From NCBI RefSeq assembly GCF_006494365.1, contig NZ_VHIP01000005.1, positions 248,001 through 312,000 on the forward strand: a stretch of 64,000 nucleotides of DNA, in the 5' to 3' direction. The position numbers and the translations under genes are program-made. The stretch is from Aestuariibacter sp. GS-14 (GTDB lineage Bacteria; Pseudomonadota; Gammaproteobacteria; Enterobacterales; Alteromonadaceae). Shown one piece after another: positions 27,012 to 36,008 of this stretch. Numbering within the stretch: the first letter of the stretch is position 1; the number at the start of each line of letters is the position of its first letter. A model generated the notes under the pieces. The model ran no database searches. It was not told the DNA's origin and worked only from the letters and a program-made list of their open reading frames with translations.

Positions 27012-27049
27012 TTTCACTCCTCGCAGAGGCGTGTTCTCAACAAGTGTTT

Positions 27050-27078
27050 AAAGGGCTGCACTATGCGCAGCCTTTTTT
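27050..27078 (+). terminator. Terminator/attenuator between pqqA and pqqB
   Basis: A 10-bp stem AAAGGGCTGC / GCAGCCTTTT (one G-T pair) with a 7-base loop, followed by a T-run to 27078. It lies 38 bp after pqqA. Partial read-through would give high pqqA and lower pqqBCDEF expression. Confidence 0.85.
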
Positions 27079-27133
27079 ATTCCCGCCTGTGAATAAAACG
27101 GGCAACGCTTTTAAAAAAACAGGATTCCTGAGC

Positions 27134-28057
27134 ATGAAAGTACTGATCCTGGGCGCAGGTGCCGGCGGCGGATTCCCACAATGGAACTGCCATTGCGACA
27201 ACTGTCGCGGCGTAAGAGATGGTTCAATTAAAGCCAGTCCGCGCACCCAATCCAGTATTGCTGTGAGCGCAAATGGTACCGACTGGGTGTTAATTAATGC
27301 CTCCCCGGATTTGCGTCATCAAATCAATCATACACATGAGCTATGGCCTGCCGACAAATCCCAACAACGCGGCACCAGCATCCGGTCGATCATTCTTACC
27401 GACAGTCAAATCGATCATACCACCGGCTTGCTCACTTTGCGCGAAGGCTTGCCGCTGCCGGTATATTGCACCGATGTAGTCTATGAAGATCTCACCACGG
27501 CGTTTCCGCTGTTTCCGATGTTGAAGCACTGGCACGGCGGTCTGCAACGCCATGCCATTGATACGGACTACAACCAGTCCTTTACGCCAGCAGGTATAGA
27601 AGGGTTGTCGTTTAATCCCGTTGTACTGGAATCCAATGCGCCGCCCTATTCCAGCTATCGCGACAAAGTGGTACCCGGCAACAATATTGGCCTGCAAATT
27701 ACCGACACGGCATCAGGCAAATCGCTGTTTTACGCTCCTGGGTGCGTGCAGGCCAGCCCCTTGGTGGAATCCATGCTGGAACAAGCCAGTTGTGTACTGT
27801 TCGACGGCACCTTGTGGCTGGACGATGAAATGATCCAAAAAGGCTTTAGCAATCGTCTGGGTACACAAATGGGTCACATGCCGGTAAACGGGCCGGACGG
27901 CACGGTAGCGCTGTTAAACCGCTACCCGATTGATCGCAAAATCCTGATCCATATTAATAATACCAACCCAGTGCTGAACGAAGACTCGTCAGCCCACCAG
28001 TACCTGCTCGACAACAACATCGAGCTGGCGTACGACGGTATGAAGATTTCCTTATAG
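27134..28057 (+). CDS. pqqB: PQQ biosynthesis protein PqqB
   Basis: A 307-residue MBL-fold protein; PqqB hydroxylates the tyrosine-derived ring during PQQ formation. The start [23 protein letters not shown] is diagnostic of PqqB, with the CxCxxC zinc site, and [10 protein letters not shown] carries part of the second metal site. The ATG at 27134 is chosen because the family begins here; the open frame extends back to 27044, but that part is the terminator region. It is followed after 11 bp by pqqC. Confidence 0.96.
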   Translation: MKVLILGAGAGGGFPQWNCHCDNCRGVRDGSIKASPRTQSSIAVSANGTDWVLINASPDLRHQINHTHELWPADKSQQRGTSIRSIILTDSQIDHTTGLLTLREGLPLPVYCTDVVYEDLTTAFPLFPMLKHWHGGLQRHAIDTDYNQSFTPAGIEGLSFNPVVLESNAPPYSSYRDKVVPGNNIGLQITDTASGKSLFYAPGCVQASPLVESMLEQASCVLFDGTLWLDDEMIQKGFSNRLGTQMGHMPVNGPDGTVALLNRYPIDRKILIHINNTNPVLNEDSSAHQYLLDNNIELAYDGMKISL

Positions 28058-28068
28058 AGAGGTGTACG

Positions 28069-28824
28069 GTGAGTCAACAACCCTGGAGCCGAGAAGAATT
28101 CGAACAAAAGCTGCGTGACAAAGGGCAGTACTACCATATTCATCACCCGTTTCATCAGGCCATGAATAAGGGCGAATGCACGAAAGAACAAATTCAGGGT
28201 TGGGTGGCCAACCGCTTCTTTTATCAAATGTGTATTCCGATTAAAGATGCCGCCATACTGGCCAATTGTCCGGACATGGAAACCCGCCGTAAGTGGATTC
28301 AACGCATACTGGATCACGATGGCGAACAAGGCGATCCGCGATTAGGTGGCATTGAAGCCTGGTTAAGATTAGGCGAAGCAGTGGGACTTGAACGTCAGGA
28401 CATTCTGGACGAAAAACTGCTGCTACCCGGCGTTAAATTTGCTGTAGGTGCCTATGTTAATTTTGCCCGCCGAGCGACGTGGGAAGAAGCCGCTTGTTCT
28501 TCGCTAACCGAAATGTTTGCACCGGAAATCCACCAGAGCCGACTGGATACCTGGCCAGAACACTATCCGTGGATCAATCAGGACGGTTTTGCTTATTTTC
28601 AAATGCGCCTGAGTCAGGCCCGTCGTGATGTAGAACATGGCCTGGCAATTACCCTCGATCATTTCAACACCCGAGCGCTACAGGAAAAGGCATTGAATAT
28701 TCTGCAGTTCAAACTAGACGTACTTTGGTCGCTGGCCGATGCTATTAGTCTGGCCTTTGAGTTCAACCGCAAGCCATTTCACGGGCTGGCCGACCAGCAA
28801 ATTTGCCACAAGGGGTTAATGTAA
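28069..28824 (+). CDS. pqqC: PQQ synthase PqqC
   Basis: A 251-residue cofactor-free oxidase that performs the last step, ring closure and eight-electron oxidation to PQQ. Family signatures include [13 protein letters not shown] near the N-terminus, the helix [19 protein letters not shown] and [20 protein letters not shown] near the C-terminus. GTG start at 28069 with AGAGAGG upstream. The stop TAA overlaps the ATG of pqqD as TAATG, so translation is coupled. Length and motifs are normal. Confidence 0.97.
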   Translation: MSQQPWSREEFEQKLRDKGQYYHIHHPFHQAMNKGECTKEQIQGWVANRFFYQMCIPIKDAAILANCPDMETRRKWIQRILDHDGEQGDPRLGGIEAWLRLGEAVGLERQDILDEKLLLPGVKFAVGAYVNFARRATWEEAACSSLTEMFAPEIHQSRLDTWPEHYPWINQDGFAYFQMRLSQARRDVEHGLAITLDHFNTRALQEKALNILQFKLDVLWSLADAISLAFEFNRKPFHGLADQQICHKGLM

Positions 28825-29111
28825 TGAATGAACTGTCTGACTCGCTTTCGGGCAAAGTCCCTAAACTCAACCGCTTGTTTAAGTTTCAGTTCGAACCTGC
28901 ACAGGACTGCTACGTACTGCTGTTCCCGGAAGGCATGGTGAAGCTTAACCCCAGTGCATCAGAAATCCTTTTGCAGGTAAACGGTGAGCGCACAATCAGC
29001 GACATCATCGATGCCTTACTGACAAAGTTTCCCGATGCAGAAGGTCTCGGTGAAGACGTGTTCGCTTTCTTCGAACATGCAGAAGAAAAGCGTTGGATTA
29101 ACTATGTCTGA
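28824..29111 (+). CDS. pqqD: PqqA-binding chaperone PqqD
   Basis: A 95-residue RiPP recognition element that binds PqqA and presents it to PqqE. It matches PqqD in the segments VPKLNRLFKFQFEPAQD, LLFPEGMVKLN and the helix ILLQVNGERTISDII. The ATG at 28824 shares a base with the pqqC stop; an upstream in-frame start at 28803 would lie inside pqqC and is rejected. The 3' end overlaps the start of pqqE by 8 bp, as expected for partners that act as a complex. Confidence 0.95.
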   Translation: MNELSDSLSGKVPKLNRLFKFQFEPAQDCYVLLFPEGMVKLNPSASEILLQVNGERTISDIIDALLTKFPDAEGLGEDVFAFFEHAEEKRWINYV

Positions 29112-30225
29112 GGCAAAGCATTCCCAGCCGGGGCCACCGCTGTGGTTATTAGCGGAACTCACTTATGAATGCCCGCTGCACTGTCCTTATTGCTCAAATC
29201 CTGTGAATCTGGGTAGCCGTGAGCAAGAGTGTGATACCGACACCTGGCTGAGGGTACTCAGCGAAGCACGTGCCATGGGCGCGGTACAACTGGGCTTTTC
29301 CGGTGGCGAACCGTTATTGCGAAAAGACCTGGAAGTATTGGTAAAGCATGCTTCCGACCTGGGTTTCTATACAAACCTGATCACCTCCGGCATTGGGCTT
29401 ACTGAAAAACGGATTGCTGCACTGCGGGAAGCCGGACTCGACCATATACAGCTGAGTTTTCAGGCCGCCAACGCCGATGCCAACGACCTGATTGGCAATA
29501 AACGTCACTCCTTCGAGCAAAAACTCAAAGTGGCGAAACTGGTAAAACAGTACGAATACCCTATGGTATTGAACTTCTGTCTGACGGCACAGAACATCGA
29601 CCAAATCGACGATGTAATGGCGCTGTCCTGCGAGCTGGACGGTGACTATGTGGAGCTGGCCACAGTGCAATATTACGGCTGGGCGTACCTGAATCGTGAC
29701 CACTTGCTACCAGCGAAAGCACAACTGGAAGCAGCCGAAGCCAAGGTGAACGCGTTTCGCGCTCAACAACAAGGCAAAAGCCCGCATTTTATTTTTGTTA
29801 CTCCTGACTATTACGAAGACCGCCCTAAAGCCTGTATGAATGGCTGGGCTACCACCTTCCTGACGGTCACCCCCGACGGTAGCGCGTTGCCTTGTCACAG
29901 TGCGAAAATCCTGCCGCTTACCTTTCCAAACGTAAAAAACAAGTCCATCAAGGCGATTTGGCGGGAAGACTTTTCGTTCAACCATTTTCGCGGCACAGAC
30001 TGGCTGCCCAGCCCCTGTAAAACCTGCGACGAAAAAGAAAAAGATTTCGGTGGATGCCGCTGCCAGGCTTATATGTTAACCGGCGACATGTATAAAACCG
30101 ATCCGGTATGCAGCAAGTCACCCGACCATAGCCTGATGGCCCAGGCGGTGAAAAATTCTGAATCACCGAGCCGCGAATTAGTGTATCGTGATCCCAAGGT
30201 AAGCATCCCCATTACTGAGATATAA
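29104..30225 (+). CDS. pqqE: Radical SAM PqqA cross-linking enzyme PqqE
   Basis: A 373-residue radical SAM enzyme that forms the carbon-carbon bond between Glu and Tyr of PqqA. The radical SAM cluster site is ECPLHCPYC (Cx3Cx2C). The C-terminal SPASM region, with auxiliary cluster cysteines, is seen in KACMNGW, ALPCHSAK and CKTCDEKEKDFGGCRCQ. The ATG at 29104 overlaps pqqD; an upstream frame to 29035 is within pqqD and was rejected. It ends 5 bp before the peptidase gene. All expected motifs are intact. Confidence 0.97.
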   Translation: MSEAKHSQPGPPLWLLAELTYECPLHCPYCSNPVNLGSREQECDTDTWLRVLSEARAMGAVQLGFSGGEPLLRKDLEVLVKHASDLGFYTNLITSGIGLTEKRIAALREAGLDHIQLSFQAANADANDLIGNKRHSFEQKLKVAKLVKQYEYPMVLNFCLTAQNIDQIDDVMALSCELDGDYVELATVQYYGWAYLNRDHLLPAKAQLEAAEAKVNAFRAQQQGKSPHFIFVTPDYYEDRPKACMNGWATTFLTVTPDGSALPCHSAKILPLTFPNVKNKSIKAIWREDFSFNHFRGTDWLPSPCKTCDEKEKDFGGCRCQAYMLTGDMYKTDPVCSKSPDHSLMAQAVKNSESPSRELVYRDPKVSIPITEI

Positions 30226-30230
30226 ACACC

Positions 30231-31676
30231 ATGGCGCACCAGGAGCAGCTGTCTAACGGACTCAATGTGGTTAGCTTTAAGCAGGCCGCTGAGGACTTTG
30301 GCGCAGTGTTTGTGGTACCAACACCCGCGGTAGACAGTTCGGGTATTGCGCATTTAGTAGAGCATCTGGTATTTCGCACTTCAACACGCTACCCAGCCAG
30401 GCATACACTGTTTGCTGCCAACAGTCTGTTGCCGCTGAAGATGAACGCCTCAAGCCACAATGGATTCAGTTACTTCTATGCGGTATCGCCCAATAAGCAG
30501 ATATTAATTCAAGCGGTTGATTATCTGCTGGCGGGTATTCAACAGCGAGAATATAACGACGATGACATTCGCCGTGAGCGGGATGGTGTTATTGCCCGCG
30601 AATTAGCGATGTACGAAGCCACTGGCGAATACCAGCAAAAAATGGCCATTTGGCGCGGCGATCGCGCCCCGGATTGCTATCACCATTGGGGCGGTTATTG
30701 CGACACAATTTCGCAGCTCAGAGCATCTGATGTAGCGGGTTACAAAGCGCAATACTATCAGGCAGGACAAATCACGTTGTTATTGTCTGGCATTGCGGCA
30801 AACGATTTGCTGCCCCAGGCCAGTGAACCATTTCAAGCCAGCGACTTAACCTATACTCCTAGGCAACACCAGTTCAGGGCTGACACGTTACAGGATGACT
30901 GTATTTTTAGCTGGTGGCTGCCTGAGTGTTATCTGGATGGACTGTTGTCGGCCAAAGCCAGACTGCGCGGCCTGTTGAATAAGTACAATATGAAAGTCGT
31001 TGTTGAAGACTCTGCTAACTATCAGCAGAAATTCGCATTCCGCATTATTGGACGCCCGGGCCAGTTGATAGCGGCTCAACAAGCCCTTATCGACGAAGTA
31101 AAGTTCCTGCGAATTGTACCTAAACAACACCTGTTCTTTGAATCCAAATACCCGGAATCCATCAACAGCCTATTGGCCTGGTATCACGGCCAGCAGCCGC
31201 TGAATCGCAAGGTGGTGGCATTGACTCAGGCACTGGCGCTCACACCGGTGATCACCAGTTTAAAACCACTGCCTAAACCAATTGTAAGGCTGGTCAGCCG
31301 GGCTCAGCCTCAACACCCGGACTGTGAATTTGTAAACGTGGCCGCGGGACATGCGGCACTCACCCTGCCCAATAAGTTACCCCCCAGGGTGGCGGCCTTA
31401 GCAGAACAACGTCAGGCAGGCCAAACGTTTTTATGTAATCAGCATGACTGGATATACTGGCTGGCACTTAACAACACAGCACAGCCTTACGCCGAAATAG
31501 CCCGTGCGCTATTGGAAAAGGAGCAGTTTTGGTTGCCGCGAATAAGCGGAAAGTGTTACGCCATGGGCGTGCAACTTACTGATAATACGCTTATATGTTA
31601 CGGTGTGATGGACGATGAGCCGCACCGACGCGAACAGGAAATTCAGCAGTTAGTAAACCCTGATTCGATTTCCTGA
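30231..31676 (+). CDS. pqqF: M16 peptidase PqqF-like, short form
   Basis: A zinc peptidase of the pitrilysin family, expected to release the cross-linked Glu-Tyr from PqqA. The inverted zinc motif is HLVEH at residues 41-45, with the third ligand probably in VIARELAMYE about 80 residues later. It has 481 residues, while many gammaproteobacterial PqqF proteins have about 750; so it seems to keep the catalytic half and only a short second part. The downstream DNA shows no continuing reading frame, so a recent frameshift is unlikely. It may need a partner, as PqqF/PqqG do in methylotrophs. Confidence 0.82.
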   Translation: MAHQEQLSNGLNVVSFKQAAEDFGAVFVVPTPAVDSSGIAHLVEHLVFRTSTRYPARHTLFAANSLLPLKMNASSHNGFSYFYAVSPNKQILIQAVDYLLAGIQQREYNDDDIRRERDGVIARELAMYEATGEYQQKMAIWRGDRAPDCYHHWGGYCDTISQLRASDVAGYKAQYYQAGQITLLLSGIAANDLLPQASEPFQASDLTYTPRQHQFRADTLQDDCIFSWWLPECYLDGLLSAKARLRGLLNKYNMKVVVEDSANYQQKFAFRIIGRPGQLIAAQQALIDEVKFLRIVPKQHLFFESKYPESINSLLAWYHGQQPLNRKVVALTQALALTPVITSLKPLPKPIVRLVSRAQPQHPDCEFVNVAAGHAALTLPNKLPPRVAALAEQRQAGQTFLCNQHDWIYWLALNNTAQPYAEIARALLEKEQFWLPRISGKCYAMGVQLTDNTLICYGVMDDEPHRREQEIQQLVNPDSIS

Positions 31677-31710
31677 AACGAATCGTCCTAATCTAAGTAT
31701 TATTTTTGCA

Positions 31711-31723
31711 AATAATTCTCATT
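31711..31723. promoter_or_regulatory. Candidate Fur box
   Basis: AATAATTCTCATT reads AATGAGAATTATT on the other strand and differs at one base from the core AATGATAATTATT upstream of the siderophore receptor. It lies in the gap after pqqF, about 400 bp before the siderophore-interacting protein gene, with a MITE in between. Confidence 0.5.
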
Positions 31724-31803
31724 TAGAATAAAGATAACAGAAAGTCTCGTGTTCCAGTACACTGACCTCTGTGCGCCTGCGCGCAGAGCGCAGGTTAGAT
31801 AAT

Positions 31804-32107
31804 ATACCAATTTGCATAGAAGTTTGCCCTCTCAGAGTGATCCCTGAGGGCTAGTCGAAAACGACTTAGATCACGACGCGCACTCTGAGGCATAGTCATT
31901 CTATGTCCAGAGGGCGCAACACAGATGTAAGTCGTTTTGGCCACTCCCTTCGGGCAACACCCTAAGGGCGAACCGGCAGACTTTTTAGCGTTGTTACGCT
32001 TGCTTGATTTGGAACCACCAAACCTGTGCAACCAAGCCTAGCTAAAAAGCCTGGTAGTTCACCCTCAGGGGGCTGCTGAGTGAGCAAACTTCTATGCGAA
32101 TTGGTAT
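31804..32107. mobile_element. 304-bp MITE with nested inverted repeats
   Basis: The ends ATACCAATTTGCATAGAAG and its inverted partner at 32084-32107 pair over 24 bp with one mismatch, and weaker pairing continues to about 50 bp. TA dinucleotides border CCAATT at both ends, which fits TA-target insertion as in IS630/mariner-type elements. Inside are two further inverted repeats: AAAACGACTTAGATC (31858-31872) with GATGTAAGTCGTTTT (31924-31938), and TTTTTAGC (31982-31989) with GCTAAAAA (32041-32048). It encodes no transposase; short frames within it are chance. It would need a transposase in trans. Confidence 0.75.
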
Positions 32108-32119
32108 TAAGGAGATTTA

Positions 32120-32899
32120 ATGAAGAAACGCAATTACTATCAGGTTCAGGTGCAATCCAGTCAACGCCTGACACCCACCATGCAAAGACTGGTATTTCAG
32201 GGAGAAGACCTGCAGCGGTTTCCCCACGACACGCCAGCCGGCAGTTACATCAAGTTACTCTTCAACCAGTATGGTGAGTCATTCACTGACGCACCTGCCG
32301 AGAATGAAACTGTGCTGATGCGAACCTACACGGTAAGACACGCCGATGCGAAAACGGGTACACTCACTGTTGACTTTATGCTACACGGCGAAGGCGTCGA
32401 GAGCGGCCCGGCATCTCATTGGGCAGTAAACGCAAAACCCGGTGACACACTGTATTTTGGTGGCCCAGGTACATCAAAGGGATTAGCCGACGAGCGCGAC
32501 TGGGTATTGTTAATGGGCGACATGACAGCCTTACCCGCCATTAGTGCACAACTGGAAAACTTACCAGCCGACACTAAGGGTTACGCCGTGATCAGCATCG
32601 AAGATGCAGATGATAAGCAAGCACTTACACACCCGGATAATGTTGACATAATTTGGGTAGAAAATGCCGGTAGCGATACACTCGCTTCGTCGTTAGCCGC
32701 AATTCGCTGGCTGGACGGTACACCGGCAGTGTGGGCAGCATGTGAATTTTCCAGCATGCGGGCAATCAGAAGTGCGTTGGATGAGCAGTTCGATATACCA
32801 CGCAGTCAGGTTTATGTAACCAGCTACTGGCGCAAAGGCCGTTCAGAGGATCAGCATAAAATCGATAAACGGGAGGATCTGGCCCAGTACAATGGGTAA
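32120..32899 (+). CDS. Siderophore-interacting protein (ferric-siderophore reductase, SIP family)
   Basis: A 259-residue FAD flavoprotein that reduces iron in imported siderophores in the cytosol. The FAD motif is LMRTYTVR (RxYTxR), the NAD(P)H part has WVLLMGDMTALPAIS, and the C-terminus ends SYWRKGRSED, which is typical of the family. ATG at 32120 has TAAGGAG directly after the MITE end. The stop codon touches a 69-bp palindrome of the same MITE family, so the gene is bracketed by the two elements. The Fur box likely to control it lies beyond the first element. Confidence 0.88.
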   Translation: MKKRNYYQVQVQSSQRLTPTMQRLVFQGEDLQRFPHDTPAGSYIKLLFNQYGESFTDAPAENETVLMRTYTVRHADAKTGTLTVDFMLHGEGVESGPASHWAVNAKPGDTLYFGGPGTSKGLADERDWVLLMGDMTALPAISAQLENLPADTKGYAVISIEDADDKQALTHPDNVDIIWVENAGSDTLASSLAAIRWLDGTPAVWAACEFSSMRAIRSALDEQFDIPRSQVYVTSYWRKGRSEDQHKIDKREDLAQYNG

Positions 32900-32967
32900 T
32901 ACCAATTCGCATAGAAGTTTGCCCTCAGGGTGCTGCTGAGTGGGTAAACATCTATGCGAATTGGTAT
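32899..32967. mobile_element. 69-bp deletion derivative of the MITE
   Basis: A near-perfect palindrome made of the two ends of the 304-bp element: ATACCAATTCGCATAGAAG on the left and its inverted copy at the right, with CCCTCAGGGTGCTGCTGAG in the middle matching the right end of the larger element. It overlaps the last base of the SIP stop codon. It may also serve as a hairpin after the gene. Confidence 0.75.
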
Positions 32968-33046
32968 AAGGGCGGATTATAAGCTGTTACTTGTAACGGG
33001 CTATAGTCTGCATTAGTTTGAGTGTTAACGTCTGCTAATTTCAGTG

Positions 33047-33691
33047 CTAACGTACTATGCGACTCAACACCCTGTATGCTTCGGTTATGCGTTGCGATGC
33101 TTCCGTACTGCCGCCTTTGTCCGGGTGATGAGTCTGCAATAATTTTCGGTACTGCCGTTTTATGTCTGCTGCCGTTAACAGTGAGTTCGCATCAAAGCCT
33201 AAAATGCGTTTAGCCTGGTTAACGTCATGGTCGGTATACCCTCCCCCCACAAAACGTTCCCAAAACCCATTTAGCAACTTCTCCACCCCATTACGGTCGG
33301 TCTCTTTCAGGTTGCGCCAGTCCAGATAGTAAGCTCTGAGCGGATCGTCGTTATTGAGTTCGGTTGTTTCAACTGAGCCCGATTGTGTTGAGCTCTCACT
33401 GCTAATAACGGGTTTTCGGATAATCTTTAAGGTGTGGATATCCAACGCCGTTTCACCTTGGTTTTGCCATTCGTCACTCAGCGTATACAACGCATTAAAC
33501 AACACAAAGTGCATTTGAAACATGGCCAGTGAATCGCTAAGGTTCAGTCCCTGAAACAGATGCCATGGCGGTGCCTGTAAAGCCTGCAACAACGCATACT
33601 CAGAAATACCGTCATCAAACTTTCCCTGCAAGGCGTGCAAGGCCTCCATTAACAATGGATCAGGCGCATTTTCTGAAATAATTACTTTCAC
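33047..33691 (-). CDS. DnaJ-related J-domain protein
   Basis: A 214-residue co-chaperone. The J domain is at the C-terminus: IKRQYRKLLQTHHPDKGG with the HPD motif that activates DnaK ATPase, then TEAYRVLSR. The N-terminal 120 residues (ALHALQGKFDDGISEYALLQ and MFQMHFVLFNALYTL) match the DNAJ-related domain of gammaproteobacteria, probably for client or partner binding. No zinc-finger or substrate domains of DnaJ are present. It lies 9 bp after a DMT transporter gene in the same direction, so read-through is possible. Confidence 0.88.
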   Translation of the reverse strand: MKVIISENAPDPLLMEALHALQGKFDDGISEYALLQALQAPPWHLFQGLNLSDSLAMFQMHFVLFNALYTLSDEWQNQGETALDIHTLKIIRKPVISSESSTQSGSVETTELNNDDPLRAYYLDWRNLKETDRNGVEKLLNGFWERFVGGGYTDHDVNQAKRILGFDANSLLTAADIKRQYRKLLQTHHPDKGGSTEASQRITEAYRVLSRIVR

Positions 33692-33700
33692 CTTTTATTT

Positions 33701-34609
33701 TTAGCTCCACATTACCAGCACTGCAGCCAAACCAATCAGTACCAAGCCGAGGGTTTCGTGTTTTCGCACCGGCTGTTTAAGCCAAACCACTGATATCAGC
33801 ATAGTGGTAAACACTTCCAGCTGACCAAGGGTTTTTACATAGGCTACGTGCTGCATCGCCATGGCAGTAAACCAGCCAATTGAGCCGAGACAACTGGTTA
33901 CGCTGGCTGCCAGTGTTTTACCCGGCTGTGCAGCCAACTTTGAAAACGTTGTTGGTTGCTGCAAGCCAATGTAAACACACAATATAATGGTTTGCACCAG
34001 CAATAGCCAAAACAGCACCCATCCCGCGGCGAGTTCAAACGACAAGGACAGTGCGTGGCTTGCCTCCCGGGCATACAACGAGGTAAGGGCAAAGCAGGTA
34101 CCGCAAGCCAGTCCTATCATTATTGTCTTTGGCGTTAAGTCACCGCCTTTCCGCCAGCCACTCAGCACAAATACCGCCATTGCACCGATAAAAATGCCCA
34201 CCCAACCGAGCAAGCTCAGGGTGCTACCGAAAAAAAGCATGCCGAGCACGCCAGCCACCAGCGCCTCACTCTTAGCCAGGCCAGCGCCCACTGCGAAGTT
34301 TTTCTGCTTAAACAACACTACCATCAATGAAGTGGCTGCAATTTGTAAGCACGCTCCCAATCCTATATAGATCCAGAAGCGCGCCGAGAAGTCAGGAATA
34401 CCTGCATTCTGCCATACCGACAACGCATAAACATACGCGGCCGCCATCGGTGATGCGAACAGAAAGCGAGACAGAGTTACACCCATAGTAGGTACGGTGG
34501 CACTGAGTTTACTTTGAATTGCATTGCGGAAGGTTTGGAAAAACACCGCCATAAGGGTAAATAGGATCCAGCTCACTTTGTTTCCTGCTAAACCGTGTTG
34601 CGCATCCAC
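33701..34609 (-). CDS. EamA/DMT-family transporter
   Basis: A 302-residue inner-membrane protein with about ten hydrophobic helices. The first repeat has FRNAIQSKLSATVPTMGVTL and the last helices KTLGQLEVFTTMLISVVWLK, fitting the EamA fold. The start is a GTG at 34609 without a good ribosome site; an ATG at 34552 would lose part of helix 1, so the longer form is kept. The substrate is unknown. It precedes the J-domain gene. A second DMT gene lies 400 bp away in the same direction but is a different subfamily. Confidence 0.75.
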   Translation of the reverse strand: MDAQHGLAGNKVSWILFTLMAVFFQTFRNAIQSKLSATVPTMGVTLSRFLFASPMAAAYVYALSVWQNAGIPDFSARFWIYIGLGACLQIAATSLMVVLFKQKNFAVGAGLAKSEALVAGVLGMLFFGSTLSLLGWVGIFIGAMAVFVLSGWRKGGDLTPKTIMIGLACGTCFALTSLYAREASHALSLSFELAAGWVLFWLLLVQTIILCVYIGLQQPTTFSKLAAQPGKTLAASVTSCLGSIGWFTAMAMQHVAYVKTLGQLEVFTTMLISVVWLKQPVRKHETLGLVLIGLAAVLVMWS

Positions 34610-34664
34610 AAAAGTATGATGCGTGCCAGTTGATATGTAATTGTGTTAGCGCTTTTGCGCCAAC

Positions 34665-35009
34665 TCACTTTGTTAACTTAACTACGTATACCCAGGCCAG
34701 CTGTACTTTGCCATTGTGCAAAGCAACCTCCGCCGCTACCCGCTGGTATTCGTTACCTTCGAAGGCGTCGAGCTCATCCCAGTGCTTATGCAGATTTAAT
34801 GAGCTAAATACTTCGCCCTGAATAACCGTACCCTCAGGATTTAACACCAAACCCGGACAACCGAGCGCGGCGCCCCAACCTGATTCAATTAAATCACCAC
34901 ACAGCGACGCTGATTGCCGGTTACCGCCTATGCTGTCGAGAATATGCTGATTTGGATAACCCGCGCGAAGCGTACCATATACAAACAAATGTTCAGGTTG
35001 CGAGCTCAC
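34665..35009 (-). CDS. Gamma-glutamylcyclotransferase-like (AIG2/GGCT) protein
   Basis: A 114-residue protein with the GGCT signature YGTLRAGYPN at the N-terminus, the substrate loop LCGDLIESGW and GCPGLVLNPEG, and the catalytic acid probably in LDAFEGNEYQR. Members form 5-oxoproline from gamma-glutamyl compounds or act on modified amines. It is cytosolic. It lies 3 bp after the DMT transporter gene at 35013-35906, so the two are likely one transcript. The true substrate is not known. Confidence 0.82.
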   Translation of the reverse strand: MSSQPEHLFVYGTLRAGYPNQHILDSIGGNRQSASLCGDLIESGWGAALGCPGLVLNPEGTVIQGEVFSSLNLHKHWDELDAFEGNEYQRVAAEVALHNGKVQLAWVYVVKLTK

Positions 35010-35012
35010 CGT

Positions 35013-35906
35013 TTACCCCGTTGTATTTCGTTTAATTGCCAACACACCGGCAATAACCAGTGCGGTACCGCCTATTTGAGCCACAGACAATGGCTCACTC
35101 AAAATAACCCACCCCAGCGCAATAGTGATCACAGGCCCAAGTGTGCCCACCAAAGCAGTATCTGCCGCGCCAATATGGCGTATCGCGGATGCTTGCAAAA
35201 ACACCGGGATCACCGTAGCAAACAGTGCCATGGCCATTGCATAGCCGTATACCGACATCGGTTGGGCCAGCCCCGATAACGGGCTGGACAGTACAAAATG
35301 CAGTTGTACGGCAGCAATAGATACCAGCATGGCCAGTAACGAAACTTTGCGTGAGCCCAGCTTTTTCACGGCGACCTCAGAAAACGCATTGTAACAGGCA
35401 TAGGACAACGCTGAGCCGAATACCAGACCCACGCCCAGCCACACATCACCCGTTGAGTCACTGAACTGCAAATCCCCGGCACTGGCAATCATCACACCCG
35501 CAGAACAAAGTACCAATGACAATACCAGGCGTCGATGCAGTTGTTTGCCCAGAAATATCACCGCCAGTAGCACTGTCATGGCCGGGTAGGTGAACAAAAT
35601 AAGTCGTTCCAATCCGGCACTGATATACTGCAAGCCCATAAAGTCCAGTATGGATGCGCCATAATAGCCAGCCAGCCCCACCGCACTTACCAACAGCCAG
35701 TCTTTCGCTTTTAACGTCGGCCCATGCCGTAACGCGCTCATCCCCACGACTAAAAACAACGGCAGCGAAAATGCCATACGCAATGCCAGTAACGTGATCG
35801 CATCGATCTCGCCAGCCCCGTAAGCAAGCTTTACGAAAATCGCTTTTAATGAAAATCCGAAAGCGGCTAAGGTGGCAAGTAAGAAACCTTGTTGATGTGA
35901 AGTCAC
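35013..35906 (-). CDS. EamA/DMT-family transporter
   Basis: A 297-residue membrane protein with ten helices. ATLAAFGFSLKAIFVKLAYG in helix 1 and LGPVITIALGWVILSEPLSV in the second repeat mark EamA transporters of the YedA/RhaT type. GTG start at 35906. The LysR gene starts 102 bp away on the other strand, and this divergent layout suggests LysR control of the transporter and the GGCT gene behind it. Exported metabolite unknown; a gamma-glutamyl or amino compound would fit the GGCT neighbour but is speculation. Confidence 0.82.
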   Translation of the reverse strand: MTSHQQGFLLATLAAFGFSLKAIFVKLAYGAGEIDAITLLALRMAFSLPLFLVVGMSALRHGPTLKAKDWLLVSAVGLAGYYGASILDFMGLQYISAGLERLILFTYPAMTVLLAVIFLGKQLHRRLVLSLVLCSAGVMIASAGDLQFSDSTGDVWLGVGLVFGSALSYACYNAFSEVAVKKLGSRKVSLLAMLVSIAAVQLHFVLSSPLSGLAQPMSVYGYAMAMALFATVIPVFLQASAIRHIGAADTALVGTLGPVITIALGWVILSEPLSVAQIGGTALVIAGVLAIKRNTTG

Positions 35907-36008
35907 TGGATGCTTGCTGTTAGTGTTCGAGATTTAGCATACTACGACAGTTTCCCTTCACTAAGAATTGGATTATTTTCAATCGAGCATTCGAAAATAT
36001 GGAACACT

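Noticed and set aside
30231-31740. Frameshifted full-length PqqF
   Set aside because: Downstream DNA in all three frames shows early stops and regulatory sequence, so no lost second half is visible here.
31795-32174. Two overlapping minus-strand frames of 70-78 codons
   Set aside because: They lie almost wholly inside the MITE and follow its inverted repeats; no family-like motif.
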